Below are positions 44,737 to 55,669 of a DNA stretch of 64,000 bases, piece by piece. Source of the DNA: Corynebacterium afermentans subsp. lipophilum (lineage in GTDB: Bacteria > Actinomycetota > Actinomycetes > Mycobacteriales > Mycobacteriaceae). Numbering within the stretch: the stretch's first letter is position 1; each line of letters starts with the position of its first letter. The notes beneath the pieces were generated by a model, which made no database searches, was not told the DNA's origin, and saw only the letters and a program-made list of their open reading frames with translations. Both the position numbers and the translations under genes were made by a program. The stretch lies in the NCBI RefSeq assembly GCF_030408375.1, contig NZ_CP046530.1, forward strand, positions 1,240,001-1,304,000. Reading direction: 5' to 3'.

Positions 44737-45299
44737 TAGTTGTTCACGCGAGACAGGTACTCGCCGGTGCGGGTGTCCACCTTGACCACGTTGCCGGTCT
44801 CCAAAAACAGCGGCACCTGGATCTCGGCACCGGTCTCGAGGGTGGCCGGCTTAGTGCCGCCGCTGGAGCGGTCGCCCTGCAGGCCCGGCTCGGTCTGCTC
44901 GATCTTCAGGTCCACAGAGATCGGCAGCTCCGCAAAGAGCGCGTCGCCCTCGTGGAAGGAGACCTGCACGCGCATGTTCTCCAGCAGGAAACGGGAGGCA
45001 TCGCCGAACTTCTCCGCCGGCAGCTCGAACTGCTCGAAGGTCTTGTCGTCCATGACAACGTAGTTGGTGCCGTCGTTGTACAGGTAGGTCATGTCGCGAC
45101 GGTCCACGGTCGCGGTCTCCACCTTCACGCCCGCGTTCCAGGTCTTCTCCACGGTCTTGCCCGAAACGACATCCTTGAGCTTGGTGCGCACGAACGCCGG
45201 ACCCTTACCCGGCTTCACGTGCTGGAATTCGACAATCTGCTGCAGCTTGCCTTCGTTCTTCAGCACCAGGCCGTTCTTGAAATCGGCGGTAGTTGCCAT
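44736..45299 (-). CDS. efp: Elongation factor P
   Basis: Relieves ribosome stalling at proline runs. It has 187 aa and three beta-barrel domains. [25 protein letters not shown] is split as NGLVLKNEG and HVKPGKGPA; the modified-type Lys lies in PGKG near residue 32. The C-terminal [15 protein letters not shown] and [13 protein letters not shown] are canonical. ATG 45299 is preceded by AAGGTA. Located between pepQ and nusB as in most Gram-positives. Confidence 0.97.
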   Translation of the reverse strand: MATTADFKNGLVLKNEGKLQQIVEFQHVKPGKGPAFVRTKLKDVVSGKTVEKTWNAGVKVETATVDRRDMTYLYNDGTNYVVMDDKTFEQFELPAEKFGDASRFLLENMRVQVSFHEGDALFAELPISVDLKIEQTEPGLQGDRSSGGTKPATLETGAEIQVPLFLETGNVVKVDTRTGEYLSRVNN

Positions 45300-45350
45300 T
45301 TTGAGTACCTTCCTCCTGGGGGTATCGGGGCGTGTACAAACACAGCAATG

Positions 45351-46442
45351 TTACAGCACAGTCAATTCCTTGGTGTACTCCGTGATCACCTTCGGTGCCG
45401 CCGAGGTGATGATGAGGGTGTCCTCGATGCGTACACCCGCCTTGCCGGGGATGTAAATTCCGGGCTCGATAGTCAGCGTCATGCCCTCTTCGAGCACGCC
45501 TGTGCCAGTCTTCGCGGCGCTGGGAGCCTCGTGCACATCTAGGCCCACACCGTGGCCGGTGGAGTGCACGAAGTACTCGCCGTAGCCGGCTTCTGCGATT
45601 ACGTCGCGGCAAGCCTTGTCCACGTCCACAAGCTGTGCCCCCGGCACCGCGGCCTCCACTCCCGCCAGCTGGGCGGCGAGGGTCACCTCGTAGATCTCGC
45701 GCTCAAGCTCGCCGATTTGACCGATCGCGAACGTGCGCGTCATATCGGAGTTGAAGCCGAGGCGGTGCATGCCGAAATCGATGGTGACTAGGTCACCGTC
45801 CGCGATGACACGGTCGCCCGCGCCGTGGTGCGGCTTCGCCGAGTTCGGCCCGGAGGCGACGATGGTGTCGAAGCTGACGCGCTCCGCGCCGAGGACCCGC
45901 ATGCGGTACTCCAGGTCCGCGGCCACCTCGCGCTCAGTACGGCCGGCGCGCAGCTGACCGGCCTGAAGCAGTCCGTCGAGCGCCTCGACCGTCAGCTCCG
46001 CCGCCTCCGTCAAGCGTGTGAGCTCCAAGTTGTCTTTGGTTAAGCGGATCTCCTCGATCACCCCGCTGACCGGGACGAGGGTGACACCCTCGGGGCAGGC
46101 CTCGCGCAGCTTTTCCAGCTGGGCTACCGAAACATAGTCGGCCTCGAACCCCACGCGGTGGCCCTCAGCGGCCGTAGACAGCATGGCGACACCGACGTTG
46201 CGCTCGATCGTGGCCTCGATGTCCGGCACCTCTTCGCCGATCTGGGTGGTGTAGCGCCCGTCGGTAGCAATGGCGGCGGTGCGGTCCTTCGACACCAGCA
46301 TGGCGCCGTTCGACCCTGAAAAGCCCGAAAGGTAGCGCACATGTGTCAGGTGCGTGACCAGCATGTCGTCGATGCGACGCTCCGCTAGCTTAGTGGACAG
46401 TTTGCGGCGACGGTCCTCAAATCGGGTGTCTGCCAGTGCCAT
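45351..46442 (-). CDS. pepQ: Xaa-Pro peptidase (M24 family)
   Basis: A cytosolic metallo-aminopeptidase for X-Pro peptides. It has 363 aa. The creatinase-like N-terminal domain (LTHVRYLSGFSGSNG) is followed by the pita-bread domain with all five metal ligands: DFGMHRLGFNSDMTRTF (two Asp), HGVGLDVHE (His), TIEPGIY (Glu), GVRIEDT (Glu). It sits beside efp as in other Firmicutes and actinobacteria. ATG 46442 overlaps the aroQ stop. Confidence 0.93.
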   Translation of the reverse strand: MALADTRFEDRRRKLSTKLAERRIDDMLVTHLTHVRYLSGFSGSNGAMLVSKDRTAAIATDGRYTTQIGEEVPDIEATIERNVGVAMLSTAAEGHRVGFEADYVSVAQLEKLREACPEGVTLVPVSGVIEEIRLTKDNLELTRLTEAAELTVEALDGLLQAGQLRAGRTEREVAADLEYRMRVLGAERVSFDTIVASGPNSAKPHHGAGDRVIADGDLVTIDFGMHRLGFNSDMTRTFAIGQIGELEREIYEVTLAAQLAGVEAAVPGAQLVDVDKACRDVIAEAGYGEYFVHSTGHGVGLDVHEAPSAAKTGTGVLEEGMTLTIEPGIYIPGKAGVRIEDTLIITSAAPKVITEYTKELTVL

Positions 46443-46876
46443 CAGAGCCTCCTTGCGTAGTAGTCGAGCGCGTGCCGGTAGCCGTCCACCCCCAACCCGG
46501 CGATGACGCCTTCGGCGATCGGCGAAAGGTAGGAGTGCGCCCTAAACGGCTCGCGTGCGTGCACGTTAGAAATGTGCACCTCGATAAAGCCGTGGTGATC
46601 TTTCAGTTCTACCAGCGCGTCACGCAGCGCGACGGAGGTATGGGTAAATCCGCCGGGGTTTATTACCACGGCCCAACCGTTATCCGCCGCCTCGTGCACC
46701 CAGTCGATCAATTCACCCTCGTGGTTGGACTGGCGGCATTCCACCTCCAGGCCGAGCTCGCCGCCGCGCTCAAGCATTTGCTTTTCGACGTCCGCCAGCG
46801 TCACCGACCCGTAGATCTCCGGCTGCCGCTTGCCCAGCCTGTTCAAATTCGGCCCGTTGAGCACCAAAATCTTCAT
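46442..46876 (-). CDS. aroQ: 3-dehydroquinate dehydratase, type II
   Basis: Third step of the shikimate pathway. It has 144 aa, a small dodecameric enzyme. [17 protein letters not shown] carries the active-site Tyr region; [17 protein letters not shown] holds the Asn/Gly loop, and [12 protein letters not shown] has the catalytic His. It starts 2 nt after the aroB stop. In C. glutamicum the equivalent gene lies elsewhere, as I recall; here it is inside the aro cluster. Confidence 0.95.
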   Translation of the reverse strand: MKILVLNGPNLNRLGKRQPEIYGSVTLADVEKQMLERGGELGLEVECRQSNHEGELIDWVHEAADNGWAVVINPGGFTHTSVALRDALVELKDHHGFIEVHISNVHAREPFRAHSYLSPIAEGVIAGLGVDGYRHALDYYARRL

Positions 46877-46878
46877 CG

Positions 46879-47931
46879 TTACTCCGAAATCGCCTCATAG
46901 GCGGCACGCATCTCGTCCACCGTCGCGTCCTCGATCCGGGTGCAAGAGCCCAACCCGTCGAGAACGACGAAGCGGATGCGGCCGTCACGATTTTTCTTGT
47001 CCAACAGCATCGCGTCGTGCAGCTCGTCGAATGCGCCCGCCTCGTAGCGGGTGGGAAGGCCAGCTGTGGTCAGGATTTTTTCGTGGAGGGCGACCAACGG
47101 TGCGTCGATAAGCTTCCTGCCCAATGCCAGGTGAGCCACAAACATCATGCCCACCGCGACCGCGTTGCCGTGACGCCAGGAGTAGTGTTCGCGGCGCTCG
47201 ATGGCGTGGCCGAGCGTGTGGCCGTAGTTGAGAATTTCGCGCAGGCCGGACTCCTTTAAGTCCTGGCCGACAACGCTCGCCTTCACCGCCACGGAACGCT
47301 CTACCAACTCCGGCCAGTGCTTATCGGCACCGTCCTGGTAGAGCTCGAGGATGCGCGGGTCCGCGATAAAACCGGTTTTGATCAGCTCCGCGGAGCCGGA
47401 GACGACCTCCGCTTCCGGAAGAGTGTCGATGCGCGCGAGGTCAATGAAGACGCTGTCCGGCTCGTGGAACGCGCCGACGAGGTTTTTGCCGGCCGAGGTG
47501 TTGATTCCGGTCTTGCCGCCGACGGCCGCGTCCACCATGGCTAGCAGCGTGGTGGGCACCTGCACGACCTTGATGCCGCGCATCCACGTCGCAGCGGCGA
47601 AACCGGCGAGATCCGTCACCGCGCCGCCGCCGAGGCCGATCACCGCGTCTTGGCGGGAAAAACCGTGTTCACCGAGCGTGTCCCAGAGATTGGAAAGGAC
47701 CGCAAGGTCTTTGCCGGCTTCCGCGTCCGGCACGCACACCGTCACCGGCTGCACTCCGACGGCATCAATCCTGCGGGCAAGTTGATCTGCCGCATCTGCT
47801 AGTGGTGCCTGGTGCACAACGAGCGCCCGGCGGGCTCCGATGCGTGCGACACGCTGGGCAGCCTGGTCCGAATTGTCACGCTCGATATGGATGGAGTACG
47901 GGTTTTGGCCCGTGACCTCAACTACGGCCAT
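46879..47931 (-). CDS. aroB: 3-dehydroquinate synthase
   Basis: Second step of the shikimate pathway, NAD- and metal-dependent. It has 350 aa. [21 protein letters not shown] is the NAD region, split here as LGGGAVTD and [27 protein letters not shown] is another signature (PTTLLAMVD); metal ligands include the Glu in [10 protein letters not shown] and the His residues in [11 protein letters not shown] and YSWRHGNAV. It follows aroK by 31 nt. Confidence 0.96.
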   Translation of the reverse strand: MAVVEVTGQNPYSIHIERDNSDQAAQRVARIGARRALVVHQAPLADAADQLARRIDAVGVQPVTVCVPDAEAGKDLAVLSNLWDTLGEHGFSRQDAVIGLGGGAVTDLAGFAAATWMRGIKVVQVPTTLLAMVDAAVGGKTGINTSAGKNLVGAFHEPDSVFIDLARIDTLPEAEVVSGSAELIKTGFIADPRILELYQDGADKHWPELVERSVAVKASVVGQDLKESGLREILNYGHTLGHAIERREHYSWRHGNAVAVGMMFVAHLALGRKLIDAPLVALHEKILTTAGLPTRYEAGAFDELHDAMLLDKKNRDGRIRFVVLDGLGSCTRIEDATVDEMRAAYEAISE

Positions 47932-47962
47932 GCGTCTCGCCTTTCTGATGAGTTAGCCCACG

Positions 47963-48631
47963 TTAATCCACGTCGATGAACCCGAGGATCTCCGCCACCA
48001 CACGCTGGGGCGGGCGTTCGTCGGTGCGCACGCGGAAGCTGGAGACCTCGCGGTACAACGGCTCGCGCTGCTCCATCAGGTCGCGGTAGCGCTGCTCTCG
48101 GTCGTCGCCGTCAAGCACGGGACGCGACGCGTCCTCAGCAGTGCGGCGGATGCCCTCCTCCGCGGTGACGTCTATCCACACAACGGTGTGGCGCTGCAGC
48201 AGCGTGCGCACCTGCTCGGAGACGACCGCACCGCCGCCGAGGCTGACTACCCCGCCGGTGGCGAGCGCGCGGGCGACATAACCGACCTCGAGCTCGCGGA
48301 ATCCCTCCTCACCCAGCTGCGCGTACACCTCGCCGCAGGCCTTGCCCTCGCCTTGCTCGATCAGCAAGTCGGAGTCCACGATCGGCAGGTTCAACGCGCT
48401 GGCGATGCGGCGGCCAATGGTGGACTTTCCGGCCCCCGGCATGCCAACCAGCACTACCCGCGGTGCGGCGTACACCATCGTCGGTGTGGCAGCGACAAGC
48501 TCGGTCGCACTAGGCGTGTCGGTTTCGTCGAACGGCGTCGCCCCCTTCTCGCCCGCCGCAGGTTCCGGGGCAAGTTCATCCACCAAGTCGTTCACGATAT
48601 CTACCGGGGCTCCCCCGGCCTGGGTGGTCAT
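47963..48631 (-). CDS. aroK: Shikimate kinase with N-terminal extension
   Basis: Phosphorylates shikimate with ATP. It has 222 aa, of which residues 1-51 ([13 protein letters not shown]..., acidic and Pro/Ala-rich) precede the kinase. The kinase core has the P-loop GMPGAGKST near residue 60, [15 protein letters not shown] and a lid [14 protein letters not shown] 48631 overlaps the aroC stop by four bases (ATGA), which supports the long start; the alternative ATG at 48478 would give the usual 171-residue enzyme. Confidence 0.94.
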   Translation of the reverse strand: MTTQAGGAPVDIVNDLVDELAPEPAAGEKGATPFDETDTPSATELVAATPTMVYAAPRVVLVGMPGAGKSTIGRRIASALNLPIVDSDLLIEQGEGKACGEVYAQLGEEGFRELEVGYVARALATGGVVSLGGGAVVSEQVRTLLQRHTVVWIDVTAEEGIRRTAEDASRPVLDGDDREQRYRDLMEQREPLYREVSSFRVRTDERPPQRVVAEILGFIDVD

Positions 48632-49851
48632 GCCATGTCCTCCTCTTGGGCAAACGTGAGCCGGTCCGCAGCGTACGCGCGGTATGCCTCCACGTTGCGC
48701 CGCACCTCGTCCACAGTATCGCCACCGAACTTCTCGGACACGGCTTGCGCCAAAACCAACGCGACCATCGCCTCGGCGACCACACCGCCGGCGGGCACCG
48801 CGCACACATCCGAGCGCTGGTGGATGCCGGTCGCGGCCTCGCCGGTGGACATATCCACGGTCTTCAGCGCGCGCGGAACCGTCGAGATCGGTTTCATCGC
48901 CGCACGCAGACGCAACTGCTCGCCGTTGGTCATGCCTCCCTCGAGGCCACCTGCGCGGTTGGTGGAGCGCTCGATGCCGTCGGCGCCTCGGACCATCTCG
49001 TCGTGCGCCTGGGAGCCGCGTCGGCGCGCCTCCTCAAAACCGTCGCCGACCTCGACGCCCTTTACGGATTGGATGCCCATCAGCGCGCCCGCCAAGCGCG
49101 CGTCCAGGCGGCGCTCGCCGGAGACATGGGAACCCAGGCCGACGGGCAGCCCGTCCACGATCACCTCGACGATGCCGCCGAGGGTGTCGCCGTCCTTCTT
49201 CGCCGCCTCAATGCGGGCGACCATGTCCGCTTCCGCGTTCTTGTCGTAGGCGCGCACCGGGGAGGCGTCGATAGCCTCGATGTCTTTGAAACTCGGATGC
49301 GGGCCCGCGTACGGTGCGGACTCACCGATGGAGATCACATGCGAGAACACCTCGACGCCCAGCGTTTCGCGCAGAAAGCTGCGGGCCACGGTCGCCGCCG
49401 CCACGCGCGCGGCAGTCTCGCGCGCAGACGAGCGTTCAAGCACCGGGCGCGCGGAATCAAAGCCATACTTGATCATTCCTGCAAAGTCCGCGTGGCCCGG
49501 GCGCGGGCGGGTCAGCGACGCTCCGCGCCCCGACGCCATCGCCTTCGCCACATCGGGGTCCTGCATGTCCGCTGGCTCGGCGGACATGATCGTGGTCCAC
49601 TTCGGCCACTCCGTATTTCCGATCTGGATGGCAATGGGGCTGCCGATTGAAGTTCCGTGCACCACTCCGGTGAGGAGGGTGAGCTCATCGGCTTCAAACT
49701 TCATGCGGGCGCCACGCCCGTAGCCGAGGCGGCGCCGCGCCAATTGATGGGCAATCTCATCTTTACGCACCGGCAGACCTGCCGGCGCATTTTCCACCAG
49801 CGCAATGAGGGCTTGGCCGTGCGATTCACCGGCCGTTGTCCAACGAAGCAT
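48628..49851 (-). CDS. aroC: Chorismate synthase
   Basis: FMN-dependent final step of the shikimate pathway. It has 407 aa. The signatures [17 protein letters not shown] [22 protein letters not shown] and [18 protein letters not shown] are all present (the last as [10 protein letters not shown]). ATG 49851 (MLRWTTAG) is the family start; the frame is open upstream. It overlaps aroK and follows a prepilin peptidase gene. Confidence 0.96.
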   Translation of the reverse strand: MLRWTTAGESHGQALIALVENAPAGLPVRKDEIAHQLARRRLGYGRGARMKFEADELTLLTGVVHGTSIGSPIAIQIGNTEWPKWTTIMSAEPADMQDPDVAKAMASGRGASLTRPRPGHADFAGMIKYGFDSARPVLERSSARETAARVAAATVARSFLRETLGVEVFSHVISIGESAPYAGPHPSFKDIEAIDASPVRAYDKNAEADMVARIEAAKKDGDTLGGIVEVIVDGLPVGLGSHVSGERRLDARLAGALMGIQSVKGVEVGDGFEEARRRGSQAHDEMVRGADGIERSTNRAGGLEGGMTNGEQLRLRAAMKPISTVPRALKTVDMSTGEAATGIHQRSDVCAVPAGGVVAEAMVALVLAQAVSEKFGGDTVDEVRRNVEAYRAYAADRLTFAQEEDMA

Positions 49852-49888
49852 GGCGACATTCTTGCACAAGCACTGTGCGAATCTGCCC

Positions 49889-50314
49889 TTAAACCCCCGA
49901 ATACATACACAAAAAAGGAAACAGCACCCACAGCGCGCAGAGCATCGACGGGCCATGCGGAACAGAACGCTTCCGAAACACCACCGCCACACCTACGGTG
50001 AACAGGCCCGATAGCCCAAATCCGGCAACGACTCCAAGGGGCCCGCCGGCCGCCGCGCACGCCACGCCGAGCGGGACTGCGAGCTTGATGTCTCCCCCAC
50101 CGATGCCTCGGCCCACCAGCAGATACCACCCCGGCCACAGCAGCCCCCACGCCAGGGACGGTTGCCACAGGCAGGCGGCCAAAGCTGCGACCGCGGGCGG
50201 CCCCGTCAGGGCATCCGGCAACCTGCGCTCGCGGATATCGAAGACGCACAGCAGCACCGACCATGCAAGAAAAACTGCCCCTGCCGCATAGGCGGCGAAT
50301 CCCCCAGTCCCCAC
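49889..50314 (-). CDS. Type IV prepilin peptidase (A24 family), small
   Basis: A 141-aa membrane aspartyl protease. About four hydrophobic segments are visible; the two catalytic Asp are in [10 protein letters not shown] and GGGDIKLA. The N-terminal zinc domain of full PilD is missing, as in many actinobacterial homologues. C. glutamicum has a similar comC-type gene next to aroC. No pilin genes lie in the window. GTG 50314 is the best start, though without a strong ribosome site; the frame is open to 50386 inside aroE. Confidence 0.82.
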   Translation of the reverse strand: MGTGGFAAYAAGAVFLAWSVLLCVFDIRERRLPDALTGPPAVAALAACLWQPSLAWGLLWPGWYLLVGRGIGGGDIKLAVPLGVACAAAGGPLGVVAGFGLSGLFTVGVAVVFRKRSVPHGPSMLCALWVLFPFLCMYSGV

Positions 50315-50324
50315 GCCAGTGAGG

Positions 50325-51143
50325 TTAGTGGTTCTGCTCCCAGTGGCGCAACAGCGCCTGGCGCATCTCCTCCCGCGGAGCATCAACCCCGGTGAACTGC
50401 TCGAACTGGGCGTAAGACTGCCCCGCCAGCATGGACAACCCGCCCACCACTGGGTAGCCGTTCGAGGCGGCGCTCACGGCCAACGACGTGGGCCACGGGT
50501 TGTAAATCACGTCGAACACCGGCGCGTGCCCAAGCGCCTTGGCATGCTGCTCCAGTGCATCCGCGGGCACGGTGGAGGCGACAACGTCCGCTTCCAAAGC
50601 AACCGCTTCAAGGTCGGCGTCGAAGGTGCAGAACGACACGTCCATGCCCTGCGCCAGTTCCACGTATTCCGCTGCGCGGTCCGAGCGGTTGACCACGGTC
50701 ACCTGCTCGCATCCGATCTCGCGCAGCGCCCATATCACGGCGCGAGCTGTGCCGCCCGCACCGACCAGAATTGCGCGCTTTACCGGGGTCTCTCCCAGCA
50801 GCTCCTGCAGCGCCACCATGGCGCCTTCGCAATCGGTGTTGTCGGCGCGCCAGCCGCCGTCGATACGCGTGAGCGTGTTCGCGGAACCAATCTGAAGCGC
50901 ACGCTCGGTGACCTCGTCAGCGAAGTCCAGCGCCGCGAACTTGCACGGCATGGTCACCGAAAAGCCGCGGAACGTCTCGTCTGCCTCCCCCACAATGCCT
51001 GGCAGATCGTCCGCTTCGCAGAGGATGCGGGAGTACTCCCAGCCGTCCAAGCCCAACGCCTGAAACCCGGCGCTGTGCAGCACCGGGGAGAGCGAGTGCT
51101 CGATCGGCGAGCCGAGGACCGCGGCGCGGTGCGTGGTCTCCAT
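50325..51143 (-). CDS. aroE: Shikimate dehydrogenase
   Basis: Reduces 3-dehydroshikimate to shikimate. It has 272 aa. LGSPIEHSLSPVLHS is the shikimate site; SVTMPCKFAAL (catalytic Lys) and GSANTLTRIDGGW follow; VGAGGTARAV is the nucleotide loop and VVNRSDRA the discriminating loop. The cofactor-specific pattern is not settled by eye. It is preceded 3 nt by mltG and ruvX. Confidence 0.94.
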   Translation of the reverse strand: METTHRAAVLGSPIEHSLSPVLHSAGFQALGLDGWEYSRILCEADDLPGIVGEADETFRGFSVTMPCKFAALDFADEVTERALQIGSANTLTRIDGGWRADNTDCEGAMVALQELLGETPVKRAILVGAGGTARAVIWALREIGCEQVTVVNRSDRAAEYVELAQGMDVSFCTFDADLEAVALEADVVASTVPADALEQHAKALGHAPVFDVIYNPWPTSLAVSAASNGYPVVGGLSMLAGQSYAQFEQFTGVDAPREEMRQALLRHWEQNH

Positions 51144-51146
51144 GGG

Positions 51147-52295
51147 TTAGCGCTGCGAATCCAGCACGCCAGAATCCACCGCACGCTGGGTGTCGTCAAG
51201 GTGCTGCTCGAACGTGTCGTTAAAGATGGTCGTGCCGTCCTTGTCCACGGTGACGAAGAATAGCCAGTTGCCTTCGGCCGGGTTTTCCATTGCTTCGATG
51301 GCCTCGATGGACGGAGAAGCGATCGGGGTCTGCGGCAGGCCGTCCATGGCGTAGGTGTTCCACGGGGTGACGCGGCCTCGGTCCTCGTCGGTGGTGGCAA
51401 CCTCAACGGAAGGCAGGCCGTAGTTGACCGTCGAGTCGAATTCCAAGCGCATCGGCTCGTCTAGACGATTCAGGATCACTCGGGCGACCTTGTCGAACTC
51501 GCCGGCCGGAGCCTCGCGCTCGACCAGGGACGCTGCCGTGAGCAGCTCGTACGGGGTCAAGCCGACCGCCTTGGCACGGCCGACAATGTCGGTGGACTCG
51601 TACTGCTTAGCGGAGCGCGTGATCAGGTCAGTGAGGATCTCCTCGGCGCTCGCTTGCGGGTCGATGATGTACTCGCCCGGGGCGATCAGGCCTTCGAGCC
51701 GCTTCGCGTCGCCAGCCCGGCCGGCAACGGTCTCACGCGCCCACTCCGGAACGCCAAGGGCCTCTGGGTCCGCTTCCGCAGCAACCTTGTTCAGCTCTTC
51801 CAGCTTCACGCAGTCCGGCGCCGGTTCCTCACCGCAGGCGGACTGCTGAATCATGGTCAAAATTCCCAAGCGCTTCTGTCCGCCGAGGATATTGATGTCC
51901 ATCAAGGTCGCTCCGCCGTAGACCTGCAACGGAGTAATGCGCTGCTGCGGATCCAAAAGCGCGTTCACCGCGGAGTCGGCGCTCATCTCTCCCTGCAGGC
52001 GGTAGAAGCCCGGCTGGATATTGTCGGCGTTCGCGTTGTTCGCCGCGGCAGTTTGGAACGCGTTGTCGGAGGCGACGATGCCGCGCTCCTCCAACTCCGG
52101 ACCAAGCGCGGAAAGGTTCGCGCCTTCCTTGATCTGCACTACCTGCTCTTCGCCATTGCCTGCACCTTCGAAGTCGGACACGTTGTTGCCGCGGGCGATA
52201 GCAATCCAGGCGATCAGGCCGATGATCAGCAGGAGCGAAGTAACCAGCACCGCGGTGCTTCGTGTGCGCCGCATGGCGGCCTGTCGTGGGGTCAC
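51147..52295 (-). CDS. mltG: Endolytic murein transglycosylase MltG
   Basis: Cleaves nascent glycan strands in the membrane-proximal wall. It has 382 aa with one N-terminal membrane anchor (about residues 14-34) and an extracellular YceG domain. The catalytic Glu is in LLTAASLVEREA near residue 245; VILNRLDEPMRLEFDST and NTYAMDGLPQTPIASPS follow. GTG 52295 has AAGGAG 8 nt upstream. It starts 2 nt after ruvX. Confidence 0.93.
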   Translation of the reverse strand: MTPRQAAMRRTRSTAVLVTSLLLIIGLIAWIAIARGNNVSDFEGAGNGEEQVVQIKEGANLSALGPELEERGIVASDNAFQTAAANNANADNIQPGFYRLQGEMSADSAVNALLDPQQRITPLQVYGGATLMDINILGGQKRLGILTMIQQSACGEEPAPDCVKLEELNKVAAEADPEALGVPEWARETVAGRAGDAKRLEGLIAPGEYIIDPQASAEEILTDLITRSAKQYESTDIVGRAKAVGLTPYELLTAASLVEREAPAGEFDKVARVILNRLDEPMRLEFDSTVNYGLPSVEVATTDEDRGRVTPWNTYAMDGLPQTPIASPSIEAIEAMENPAEGNWLFFVTVDKDGTTIFNDTFEQHLDDTQRAVDSGVLDSQR

Positions 52296-52297
52296 GG

Positions 52298-52786
52298 TTA
52301 ATTCTCCTTGAGGTAGTTTTTACGGCCGTCCAGCCATGATTGCAGAATCTCTACCGCCGCCGCTTGGTCGATCACGGCGCGCGCGTCCTTTTCCCGCACA
52401 CCGGAGGCACGCAGCGCCTGGGTGGCGGCGACCGTGGTCAACCGCTCGTCCGCCATCTTCACAGGCACGTCGCTGCGGCGTTTGATGCGGAAGGCAATTT
52501 CTTTTGCGTGCTTGACGCTCTTGGAGCCGTCGCCGTTGAGGTTCGACGGCAGCCCGACGACGACTTCCACGGCCTCAAACTCGTCGATAAGCTCAAGCAA
52601 GCGCTCGATGTCCTCGCCGTCGCGGTCTTTGAATCCAGTGACCCGGCGGACCGTTTCCACCGGGGTGGCAAGCGTCGCGTCCTGGTCTGAAGAGGCGACG
52701 CCGATCCGGACGGTGCCAACATCGATGCCGATGCGGCGCCCCTGCCCCGGGTCGTCGAACCCCGGGGTGTCTGGCTGCACCTTCAT
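52298..52786 (-). CDS. ruvX: Putative pre-16S rRNA nuclease / Holliday junction resolvase RuvX (YqgF)
   Basis: RNase H-fold protein of 162 aa. [12 protein letters not shown] is the first Asp motif, [13 protein letters not shown] the middle, and DERLTT and [13 protein letters not shown] the last acidic motifs. YqgF is needed for 16S rRNA 5'-end maturation in E. coli; both names are used for the family. It is 143 nt after alaS, the usual neighbour. Confidence 0.92.
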   Translation of the reverse strand: MKVQPDTPGFDDPGQGRRIGIDVGTVRIGVASSDQDATLATPVETVRRVTGFKDRDGEDIERLLELIDEFEAVEVVVGLPSNLNGDGSKSVKHAKEIAFRIKRRSDVPVKMADERLTTVAATQALRASGVREKDARAVIDQAAAVEILQSWLDGRKNYLKEN

Positions 52787-52929
52787 CCGTGTTTCCTTTC
52801 CGCCCTCGACGGCTACGTGGGTAACAGACCGGTTAACGGCGGGGCTGTCAACTGGCCTTGGTTAAACCTAACGGCTTCCTGTGGAACCGGCGGGGTGCTG
52901 CCTCGGCGTGTCACGCATTACAGCGCCGA

Positions 52930-55596
52930 TTACTCCGCGAGCGACTCACGCACTGCGCGCAGCGCATCCTCGATTCCGGCCGGGTTCGCACCGGTGCCCT
53001 GCGCCAGGTCCGGCTTACCGCCGCCCTTACCGTCGACGTACTGCCCGATCAGCTTCACCAAGTCGCCGGCCTTCACACCGGACTGCACAGCCTGCTGCGT
53101 TGCGGCAGCGGCCAGGGAGACCTTGCCGCCCACCTGGGACAGCAGCACGATCACAGCGTCTTCTGCCTGGAGCTTGCCGCGCAGGTCGTTGGCGATCGTG
53201 CGCAGGTCGCCAGTGGTAATGCCTTCGGGCAGGTGCTTTGCGACGACACGGTGCTCGCCCACCGTCTGCGCCTCATCCGCCAGGTTGGCGGTGGATGCCA
53301 GAAGCTGCTGGCGGTGCAGGTTCGCAATTTCCTTCTCTGCCGCGCGCAGACGCTCGCTGAGCTGGGCGATGCGGTCCGGCAGCTCCTCGGTCGGGGCCTT
53401 CAACTCCGCAGCCAGGCCGGACGCGAGTGCGGCCTCCTTGGACAGGTACTTAAAGGAATCCATGCCGGAGTAGGCCTCAATGCGGCGTGCGCCGGAGCCG
53501 ACGGAGGACTCACCGAGGACGGCCACCGGGCCGATCTGGGAGGCGTGCTCGACGTGGGTGCCGCCGCACAGCTCGACAGAGAACGGCCCGCCGATCTCCA
53601 CCACGCGCACGGTGTCGCCGTAGCTCTCGCCGAACAGCGCCATCGCGCCCATCTCTTTCGCATGGTCGAGAGAGGTTTCAATGGTGTTGACAGCGAAGTC
53701 CGCGTCCACCGCCTGGTTGGTGATGGTGGCGATTTCCTGCAGCTGCGCGTCCGTGAGCTGGTCGGTGTAGTTGAAGTCGAAGCGCAGGTAACCCGGCTTG
53801 TTCAAGGAACCAGCCTGGACTGCGGTGGGGCCGAGCACCTGGCGGATCGCCGCGTGGATCAAGTGGGTCGCGGAGTGCGCTTGGCGCGCGCCGTGGCGCC
53901 AAGCGCCGTCGACCTCAGCAGTGACGGTGGAGCCCAAATCGAGCCCGCCGTTTTGCACCGTGGCCTTGTGCAGCCACAGTTTCTTGCCCACGCGCTGGAC
54001 GTCGTTGACGTTGAGGATGGTCTCGCCCATGAGCAGGCGGCCACGGTCGGCCATCTGTCCGCCGGACTCGGCGTACATCGGGGTGACATCGAGGATGACC
54101 TCGACCTCGTCGCCCTGGGAGACCTCGCCGACCTTTTCTCCGCCGCGCACAAGACCGATCACCTTCGCGTCGTGGGTGAGCTGGTCGTAGCCGACGAACT
54201 CGGTCGGGTTCGCATCCACCCACTCGCGGTAGAGCGATTCGTCCACGTTGCGGTGCTTCTTCGCCTTGTTGTCTGCCTTGGCGCGTTCGCGCTGCTCCTG
54301 CATCGCGGCGTTGAAGGCGTCCATGTCCACGTCCAGGCCGGCCTCGCGCGCCATCTCCACGGTCAGGTCGATCGGAAAACCGTAGGTGTCGTGCAGCTCG
54401 AAGGCCTGCGCGCCCGGCAGGACCTTGGCGCCGGATGCGGACACGGCGGACGCGGCCTCGTCGAAACGCGAGGTGCCCGCCTCCAGGGTCTTGGAAAACG
54501 CCTTCTCCTCAGCGACGGCAACGCGCAGGATGCGCTCGCGGTTGTCCGCGATCTCCGGGAAAGACGGGGTCATGGTGTCCATGATGGTGTTCATCAGCGT
54601 CTCCATCACCGGGCCGGTGGCGCCCAGCAGGCGCGCGGAGCGGATGATGCGGCGCAACAGGCGGCGCAGGATGTAGCCGCGGCCCTCGTTGGAGGGGGTC
54701 ACGCCGTCGAGGATGATCATCATGCCGGTGCGCGCGTGGTCGGCGACGACGCGGAAGCGGACATCGTTGTCCTTGTTGCCGGCGTCGTACTTCGCTCCTG
54801 TCAGCTCGACAGCGGCGTCGATGACGGGGCGCAGGAGGTCGGTCTCGTAGACGTTGTCCACGCCCTGGAGCAGGCAAGCCACACGCTCGATGCCCATGCC
54901 CGTATCGATGTTCTTTTGCGGCAGCTCGCCGACGATCTCGAAGTTGCCCTTCTTGTCGCCCTCGCCGCGGATGGATTCCATGAACACGAGGTTCCAGATC
55001 TCCATGTAGCGGTTGTCGTCGGCGATCGGGCCGCCCTCGACGCCGTATTCCGGGCCACGGTCGTAGTAGATCTCAGAGCAGGGGCCGCAGGGACCGGGGA
55101 TGCCCATGGACCAGAAGTTGTCCTCCATGCCCATGCGCTGGATGCGCTCTTCCGGGATGCCGATCTTGTCGCGCCAGATCGATGCCGCCTCGTCGTCGTC
55201 CAGGTAAACGGTCACCCACAGGCGCTCCGGATCCAGGCCCAGCCCGCCGTCTTCGACAGCGCCAGTGAGCAGGGTCCAGGCGAGCGTGATCGCGCCTTCC
55301 TTGAAGTACTGGCCGAAGGAGAAGTTGCCGGCCATCTGGAAGAACGTGTTGTGGCGGGTGGTGATGCCCACTTCCTCGATGTCCAGGGTGCGCACGCACT
55401 TCTGGATGGAGGTGGCGGTGCCGTTTTTGAAATCCGGAGTTTGGTCGCCCAGGAAATACGGCTTGAACGGCACCATGCCGGCGTTGACGAACAGCAGTGT
55501 CGGGTCGTCCAGAATCAGCGGGGCGCTCGGCACCGGGGTGTGGCCAGCCTCGACGAAGTGGTTGGTGAACCGCTCTCGGATCTCATGGGTTTGCAC
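52930..55596 (-). CDS. alaS: Alanyl-tRNA synthetase
   Basis: Charges tRNA-Ala and has an editing domain. It has 888 aa. The class II core is N-terminal ([40 protein letters not shown] [15 protein letters not shown]), the editing site has [11 protein letters not shown] and [13 protein letters not shown] zinc ligands, and a C-terminal DHHA1 domain completes it. ATG 55596 gives the family N-terminus [10 protein letters not shown]. Neighbours are ruvX and rarA, as usual. Confidence 0.97.
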   Translation of the reverse strand: MQTHEIRERFTNHFVEAGHTPVPSAPLILDDPTLLFVNAGMVPFKPYFLGDQTPDFKNGTATSIQKCVRTLDIEEVGITTRHNTFFQMAGNFSFGQYFKEGAITLAWTLLTGAVEDGGLGLDPERLWVTVYLDDDEAASIWRDKIGIPEERIQRMGMEDNFWSMGIPGPCGPCSEIYYDRGPEYGVEGGPIADDNRYMEIWNLVFMESIRGEGDKKGNFEIVGELPQKNIDTGMGIERVACLLQGVDNVYETDLLRPVIDAAVELTGAKYDAGNKDNDVRFRVVADHARTGMMIILDGVTPSNEGRGYILRRLLRRIIRSARLLGATGPVMETLMNTIMDTMTPSFPEIADNRERILRVAVAEEKAFSKTLEAGTSRFDEAASAVSASGAKVLPGAQAFELHDTYGFPIDLTVEMAREAGLDVDMDAFNAAMQEQRERAKADNKAKKHRNVDESLYREWVDANPTEFVGYDQLTHDAKVIGLVRGGEKVGEVSQGDEVEVILDVTPMYAESGGQMADRGRLLMGETILNVNDVQRVGKKLWLHKATVQNGGLDLGSTVTAEVDGAWRHGARQAHSATHLIHAAIRQVLGPTAVQAGSLNKPGYLRFDFNYTDQLTDAQLQEIATITNQAVDADFAVNTIETSLDHAKEMGAMALFGESYGDTVRVVEIGGPFSVELCGGTHVEHASQIGPVAVLGESSVGSGARRIEAYSGMDSFKYLSKEAALASGLAAELKAPTEELPDRIAQLSERLRAAEKEIANLHRQQLLASTANLADEAQTVGEHRVVAKHLPEGITTGDLRTIANDLRGKLQAEDAVIVLLSQVGGKVSLAAAATQQAVQSGVKAGDLVKLIGQYVDGKGGGKPDLAQGTGANPAGIEDALRAVRESLAE

Positions 55597-55669
55597 GCGT
55601 GATTGTCCTTTCAGCAGCGCCGGTTTTTATCCGCGCTTACTCTACCCCGCGCCCGGGCGCAGCCCGGTG

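Noticed and set aside
52858..55602. 914-codon + strand open frame covering the whole of alaS
   Set aside because: It is the antisense frame of a strongly supported alanyl-tRNA synthetase. It has no recognisable motif, is rich in His, Arg, Val and Gly as expected from GC-rich third positions, and has no own ribosome site.
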